Position numbers and translations under genes: made by a program. Below are positions 59,798-64,000 of a stretch of 64,000 bases of DNA, in pieces. Below the pieces are notes generated by a model. That model was not told where the DNA came from and did no database searches. It saw nothing but the letters and a program-made list of their open reading frames with translations. The first letter of the stretch is position 1, and each line of letters opens with the position of its first letter. Origin of the DNA: Nocardia brasiliensis IFM 10847 (lineage in GTDB: Bacteria > Actinomycetota > Actinomycetes > Mycobacteriales > Mycobacteriaceae); assembly GCF_000710915.1 (NCBI RefSeq), contig NZ_BAUA01000075.1:1-64000 (forward strand), read 5' to 3'.

Positions 59798-60843
59798 GAC
59801 AGCCTCGCTGTTCGGAGTGTGCACTCATGGCCTGGATCTGACGTATCGGCAGATTTCGGACCGAGACGGTCAGGGTCAATGGTCAAGGATCCGCTTCGCA
59901 TACCATTCCATCCGAACCCCGTACCGTGATAACGCGTTGTCTCCAAAGACCATCGAAGATTGCCCGCACACAGGGCGGTCAATGCAGTCAAATACATCTG
60001 CATCTGAGGCATGTGGCAATAGCGCCGTCGCAATTGCGCATGAGCTCTGATAATCTCGGCGTCGACGTCCCGGATCAGCGTTCCGGTAATATCCAAAGCC
60101 GTCTGCAGCGGACGACAGTGCACATAGGACAGAATCGCTACGACATTGAACAGATCACCGTGAGAGACTTCCTTGCGGAAGGAAAGAAGATCGTTGACCA
60201 AAAGAGCATGCATGCAGACGGCACGCTGCGCGCGAAGGATATCGGGGTCGGCGCCGATTATATCCGAAAGATCGATACCGAGAACATACTCCACACACAC
60301 CACCAGGGGTTGAAAGCCAAAGCTGAGCTGCCGTATAGCAAGGTAGCTATCGAAATCCGGCAAGTTGCCACTGTTGGTGTACTCACGCTCGGCGAGTATT
60401 CCCCGGAAGCAGTCCTGCCACCCATCGCGATAGCGTCGGAAGACCCGCTCCGGCATGTGCCCTTCTAGTGTTTTCCAAATATCACAAAAAGCGGGCCCGT
60501 ACGGATGGCCGGTTGTCCGGTCCGAGGCGATCTCATCGAACGCCGCGTGCTGCTGTAAGGCTAGATCGTCCACCTCGAACATCAACGAGTTCATACAGGA
60601 TGAATGCACGATTCGCTGGGGCAGCCCAGCCGGAAATATCAGCGCATCGAACATCGGGTAGCGTCGTTCGAAAAACTGCGTCATTGCCGCTGCATCGACG
60701 AATGGGAGAAGGCGCCGGCACCAGGCGGCGTGACGTTCATATATCGCGGGATACTCCGGGTTGATGTGGGCCTCGGTGTGGCATACCGGCTCCGGTATCC
60801 GAAAGGAACGCAGGCCTCTGGTCGCATGAGTGTTTGCGGTCAT
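59794..60843 (-). CDS. Class I terpene synthase (second, without cargo-like extension), 349 aa
   Basis: A compact bacterial class I fold begins IPEPVCHTEAHINPEYPAIYERHAAW. The first metal motif is reduced: VDDLALQQ, with D92 and D93 but Gln instead of the third acid. The NSE triad is canonical: VNDLLSFRKE (N217, D218, S221, E225). The RY pair is in TTRYHGTGFGW. Length (about 350 aa) is typical of sesquiterpene synthases. There is no N-terminal disordered extension, so loading into the shell is less certain than for the 56796-58373 enzyme; the last about 40 residues form a short unusual tail. Its stop overlaps the start of shell gene A. GGGGAAG precedes the ATG. Confidence 0.9.
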   Translation of the reverse strand: MTANTHATRGLRSFRIPEPVCHTEAHINPEYPAIYERHAAWCRRLLPFVDAAAMTQFFERRYPMFDALIFPAGLPQRIVHSSCMNSLMFEVDDLALQQHAAFDEIASDRTTGHPYGPAFCDIWKTLEGHMPERVFRRYRDGWQDCFRGILAEREYTNSGNLPDFDSYLAIRQLSFGFQPLVVCVEYVLGIDLSDIIGADPDILRAQRAVCMHALLVNDLLSFRKEVSHGDLFNVVAILSYVHCRPLQTALDITGTLIRDVDAEIIRAHAQLRRRYCHMPQMQMYLTALTALCAGNLRWSLETTRYHGTGFGWNGMRSGSLTIDPDRLGPKSADTSDPGHECTLRTARLS

Positions 60844-61062
60844 GGTTTGCTTCCCCTGGAGGAAGGGCCCCCGACCGCGGCCGAACCGGTGCAGGTGGTG
60901 GTACCACGAGGAAAGCACTCGGCGCGGCCGGTGCCGCTACATCTCCGCGTGCTGATCATCTGGACCACGACCCTCTCCTTACTCGGCCGCGTCGAAATCG
61001 GAGGGTAGCTCGATATTCATTTCAGCGGCCACAGCAATCAGCGATTCGGTACCGGTACATTC
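60844..61062. other. Intra-operon gap between shell B and the second terpene synthase
   Basis: The 219-bp spacer is the longest inside the operon and could hold a secondary promoter or processing site. No gene or strong dyad is seen. Confidence 0.35.
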
Positions 61063-62493
61063 TCATCCGCGGGGAGCGGCAACGCTGACATGCTCCATGA
61101 TTCCGATTGCATCAGGGACCAATATCGCGACCGAGAAGTACGCCGTGACCAGGTACGACATGATCGCGTGTGGATCGACCCCCATGAAACGCACGTTCAA
61201 CCCGGGCTCTACCTGGTCAGGAATAGAATCCGGCCGTAACCCCACTACACCCTGCCGGTTTTCACCGACGCGCATAGCGATGATCGAAGTCACTTGAGAG
61301 TCGTTGACCGGGATCTTCGGAAGTGGGAACAACGGCACACCTCTCCAGGACGGCATTTTTCGTCCTCCCACATCGGTCGTTTCCATGACGAGACCACGAT
61401 GATTACATTCACGAGCGAAGGCAGCGATGGCCTTGGGGTGGGCGAAGAGCAGATCGGTTCCGCGCCGCATGGCGAGTAGCTCGTCCATATCGTCCGGGGT
61501 AGGCGGTCCGGAGTGTGTGGCGCAGCGCTGATCGTAATCCGTGTTGTACAGAAGCCCGAAGTCGTGATTATTGACCAGCTCCCACTCCTGCTGTTCACGT
61601 ATTTCCTCTATTGTCAGCCGGAGTTGCTGCTCGATCTGATTCATCGGGCTGTTGAACAGGTCCGCTACGCGAGTATGGACACGTAGCACGGTCTGAGCCA
61701 GTGACAGTTCGTACTCGCGCGGCGACAGCTCGTACTCCACGAATGTGCTCGGAATTTCTGGCTCGCCCTCGTGCCCGGAAGCCAGCTCGATTATTGCTTC
61801 GCCCTTGGAATTCACACGGCGACTCGCCAGAGCGAGTGTCGATGTAAGGTGATCCCGCAGACTGGGCGATTGCTCGCGCAGTTGAATGAATTCCTGCCAC
61901 GGCAAGGACAACAATGTCCCAGAAGTAACGGCCCGTACGCTGGCGGTCCACAGCGGGTCTGTCTGCAGCAGCGCCTCCTCGCCGAGATGGTCTCCGTCGG
62001 TCAGCATTCCGAGGAGCTCGGTATCGCCATAGCTCCCGGTAGTTGTCCGTTCGAGTCGTCCGTGCGCAAGGAGAAACAGTTCCTGCACCGGCTGCCCCTC
62101 TTCTACGATGATATCTCCGGGACGGAACTTTCGCGTGACGAGCAGCTGCGCCGCACGATGCAGAACCTCCAAATCCTGATACCCACGCAAAATCGGTATT
62201 TCAGTGAGTGTCTCGGGAACGACCCGAATCTGGTTCGCGCCGGTTTGCACGAACGAGACGCGGCCCCGTCCTCGACGTACGGTGAGACGGCGATTTACGC
62301 GATACGTGCCGCCGGCCACAGAGACCCATGGCAACTGTCGCAACAACCAGCGCGACGTGACGCCGGCCATCTGAGGAGGCGTTTTCGTGGTCGTTGCGAG
62401 GTTGCGTGCCGCGCTCGTACTGAGTGACAGTTGAACTGCCTGCTCTTCCGGGAGGTCAGGCTGCTCGAAAGAGAGGTCAGGCTGCATGGTCAT
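61063..62493 (-). CDS. Family 2B encapsulin shell protein B with cNMP-binding insertion, 476 aa
   Basis: This is a second, clearly distinct shell protein with the same layout as shell A: SAARNLATTTKTPPQMAGVT, then the cNMP-binding insertion (REFRPGDIIVEEGQ-like KFRPGDIIVEEGQ, MLTDGDHLGEEALLQTDPLW), VEYELSPREYELSLAQTVLRV, NSPMNQIEQQLRLTIEEI, VNNHDFGLLYNTDYDQRC, FAHPKAIAAFARECNHRGL and MGVDPHAIMSYLVTAYFSVAILVPDAIGIMEHV. The ATG follows GAGGAGACTACCGCA. The two proteins share most core motifs but differ across their length, consistent with a two-component mixed shell. It follows the prenyl synthase gene by 78 bp. Confidence 0.93.
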   Translation of the reverse strand: MTMQPDLSFEQPDLPEEQAVQLSLSTSAARNLATTTKTPPQMAGVTSRWLLRQLPWVSVAGGTYRVNRRLTVRRGRGRVSFVQTGANQIRVVPETLTEIPILRGYQDLEVLHRAAQLLVTRKFRPGDIIVEEGQPVQELFLLAHGRLERTTTGSYGDTELLGMLTDGDHLGEEALLQTDPLWTASVRAVTSGTLLSLPWQEFIQLREQSPSLRDHLTSTLALASRRVNSKGEAIIELASGHEGEPEIPSTFVEYELSPREYELSLAQTVLRVHTRVADLFNSPMNQIEQQLRLTIEEIREQQEWELVNNHDFGLLYNTDYDQRCATHSGPPTPDDMDELLAMRRGTDLLFAHPKAIAAFARECNHRGLVMETTDVGGRKMPSWRGVPLFPLPKIPVNDSQVTSIIAMRVGENRQGVVGLRPDSIPDQVEPGLNVRFMGVDPHAIMSYLVTAYFSVAILVPDAIGIMEHVSVAAPRG

Positions 62494-62571
62494 TGCGGTA
62501 GTCTCCTCGAATCATGGATAGGGACTCTTCGGTCGATTGCTCGGTCGCATACTGAACGATGTTTTGACCAC

Positions 62572-63612
62572 TCAGTTTTTTCGATGAGTCATGAGTTTGG
62601 ACAGTGCATCTAGTTCAGCCGATACGCAGCAAGCCGGAAGACAATGAAAAGCATCAATTACCAGTCGGTCGACTTCATTTTGGGCCCACTGCCGACCGCC
62701 CGCCGCTTCAACAAGTTCGGCGGCAAGTGCGGCCTCCCGAACGGATAGCGGCCCAGTTCTGGCATAGAGCTTTTTCAGTTCTGCCGCGGCATCCGTCCCC
62801 GATTGCATGGCCGCCACCACCGGTAGGGTGTAGCGCTGTCTGACCAGGTCGTCAGCAGGTTTGCCAGTGACAGTCGGATCACCCCAGATGCCGATCAAGT
62901 CATCGACAATCTGGAACGCCACGCCCAGCTCACGCCCGAATCGATCCATCATCGCCACGGTGTCTTCGTCGGCACCAGCGCACAGGGCGCCCAAGGCACA
63001 CGCACAGCCCATCAACGCGGCTGTCTTTCCTCTCGCGATACCCTCGCAATACTCGATTGTGGGCACGGGCTCAGGCGCTGTCCGACAATCCTCATGCTGT
63101 GCACGGCACAGTTCGATCACTGTTGATTCGAGACGGCGCAAAGCCGATCCGGCGACCGCGAGCGGGAGCTGGGCGGCGAGTACCTGTGCCGCCAACGCGT
63201 GCAGACCATCACCGAGCAGAATCGCATCCGACACGCCCCACACCGCCCAGACTGTCGGCCGATTCCGACGGGTGGCATCGCAATCCATCACATCGTCATG
63301 GATCAGAGTGAAGTTATGGATCAGTTCGACCGCCGCTGCGGCGCTTGCAGCCGCGCTGGGCTCGCCCCCACACGCAGTGCAGCTACAAACCGTGAGCGCA
63401 GGCCGTACAAGTTTTCCCGCACCACCGCCGCTGCCGGGTCCGCCAGTGGCGTCCGACCAACCGAAGTGATAGCCGGCCATACGATTCAACGGCGTCGGCA
63501 ACGAACTCACAGCCGTCCGCAGTTTCGGCTCCACGATTCTTCGGACCTGATCGACGACCGCGGCGGATCGGCCCGCGGACGAATCCGAGGTAGTGCCGGT
63601 AGTCAAATTCAT
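62572..63612 (-). CDS. Polyprenyl diphosphate synthase (isoprenyl chain elongation), 346 aa
   Basis: The first Asp-rich motif is complete (ELIHNFTLIHDDVMDCDATRRNRP). The second region reads VAFQIVDDLIGIWGD, a DDLxGxxxD version typical of the prenyl synthases found beside encapsulin-linked cyclases. GKTAALMGCACALGAL is the lysine-containing helix. The N-terminal 25 residues are Ser/Thr-rich and possibly disordered. The enzyme joins IPP to allylic diphosphates and would feed GPP, FPP or GGPP to the two cyclases; the chain length cannot be read with certainty. It is the first gene of the operon. The start ATG at 63612 lacks a strong ribosome-binding site. Confidence 0.92.
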   Translation of the reverse strand: MNLTTGTTSDSSAGRSAAVVDQVRRIVEPKLRTAVSSLPTPLNRMAGYHFGWSDATGGPGSGGGAGKLVRPALTVCSCTACGGEPSAAASAAAAVELIHNFTLIHDDVMDCDATRRNRPTVWAVWGVSDAILLGDGLHALAAQVLAAQLPLAVAGSALRRLESTVIELCRAQHEDCRTAPEPVPTIEYCEGIARGKTAALMGCACALGALCAGADEDTVAMMDRFGRELGVAFQIVDDLIGIWGDPTVTGKPADDLVRQRYTLPVVAAMQSGTDAAAELKKLYARTGPLSVREAALAAELVEAAGGRQWAQNEVDRLVIDAFHCLPACCVSAELDALSKLMTHRKN

Positions 63613-64000
63613 TACATCAACCCAACCTGTGGCAAGAAACAACGCGGAGATAAGTCGAGGAATGCTCCGGTCTTGTATCCATGCACCGTCCTCCGTCGTC
63701 GTCGCGGGATGGCTGTCTTGACGACCCTTCTCAGGCTCACGCGAACAACGCCGAGCAGAGCCGCGCCCGGCGCATGACGGTCATGCATCCCATACATTGC
63801 AAGGGATTCCGCGTCTACGGCCTGAGCCTGTCGGATAAGCGTGAACGTTCGAGTCGACGGCGACGGGGTGCCATCGAAACGCTCGCCCGGCGGCTTACCG
63901 CAGAGCCCTTTATGCGTGCAGAGCATCGTCGCGATGCGTGAAAGGCTCTTCTGTCCTCGCGACGGGGAGCGCAGGGTTGGTTGCAGATATCTTCGAGCAC
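63613..64000. promoter_or_regulatory. Upstream region of the encapsulin/terpene operon
   Basis: The last 388 bp of the window lie upstream of the operon's first gene and must include its promoter. No coding frame with family features is seen, and no clear operator was recognised. Any further operon genes or regulators would lie beyond the window edge. Confidence 0.4.

Noticed and set aside
58382..62493. Shell proteins considered as Crp-family transcription factors because of the cNMP domain
   Set aside because: They lack a C-terminal HTH and instead carry encapsulin shell motifs on both sides of the insertion.
63612..63926. 104-codon frame upstream of the prenyl synthase
   Set aside because: Arg/Pro-rich, without start signal or family features; the region is more likely promoter.

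Overview
The DNA is GC-rich and looks like the chromosome of a mycolic-acid actinomycete, most probably Nocardia or a close relative. The grounds are an Lsr2 nucleoid protein, a cutinase, secreted Gly/Ala-rich proteins, several XRE/MmyB-type regulators, a mycofactocin-type short-chain dehydrogenase and ATGA/GTGA-coupled operons. No species marker is present, so the genus is an inference.

Layout. 0-3.4 kb: leftward operon of a secreted Gly/Ala-rich protein, a cutinase and a LIP-type hydrolase. 3.9-9.2 kb: two MmyB-type regulators, a small DNA-binding protein, a cytochrome P450 and a SAM methyltransferase. 9.5-11.5 kb: a serine recombinase whose reading frame runs into tRNA-Leu(GAG). 11.6-30.9 kb: mixed metabolic, regulatory and secreted genes, including an imine-reductase-like enzyme with a divergent HxlR regulator, an odd two-component system, a Mug-like glycosylase lacking its catalytic motif, a proline-repeat membrane protein, a lipoprotein peptidase, PhoX, Lsr2, a THUMP-type methyltransferase, GNAT and DUF6461 proteins, followed by an aldo/keto reductase.

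32.2-46.8 kb: a compact NRPS/PKS locus. It holds PCP-C, A-PCP, a free C domain, an ACP-KS-ACP protein without an acyltransferase, two type II thioesterases (one frameshifted), an SDR, a (degenerate C)-A-PCP protein with a threonine specificity code, an FHA/winged-helix regulator and an MFS exporter. 47-55 kb: a membrane HTH protein, another Gly/Ala-rich secreted protein, a third MmyB regulator, a thioesterase/acyltransferase pair, and a hydrolase/flavin-reductase unit that shares a 23-bp operator with a nearby TetR gene.

55.4-63.6 kb: the most interesting region, six leftward genes that look like one operon. In transcription order they are a polyprenyl diphosphate synthase, a Family 2B encapsulin shell protein with an inserted cyclic-nucleotide-binding domain, a class I terpene synthase, a second different 2B shell protein, a second terpene synthase with a long disordered N-terminus carrying a cargo-like motif, and a P450. 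The simplest reading is a two-shell protein nanocompartment loaded with a terpene cyclase. The prenyl synthase would supply substrate, and the second cyclase and P450 would extend the chemistry. No geranyl-diphosphate methyltransferase is present in the window, so 2-methylisoborneol is not the obvious product.
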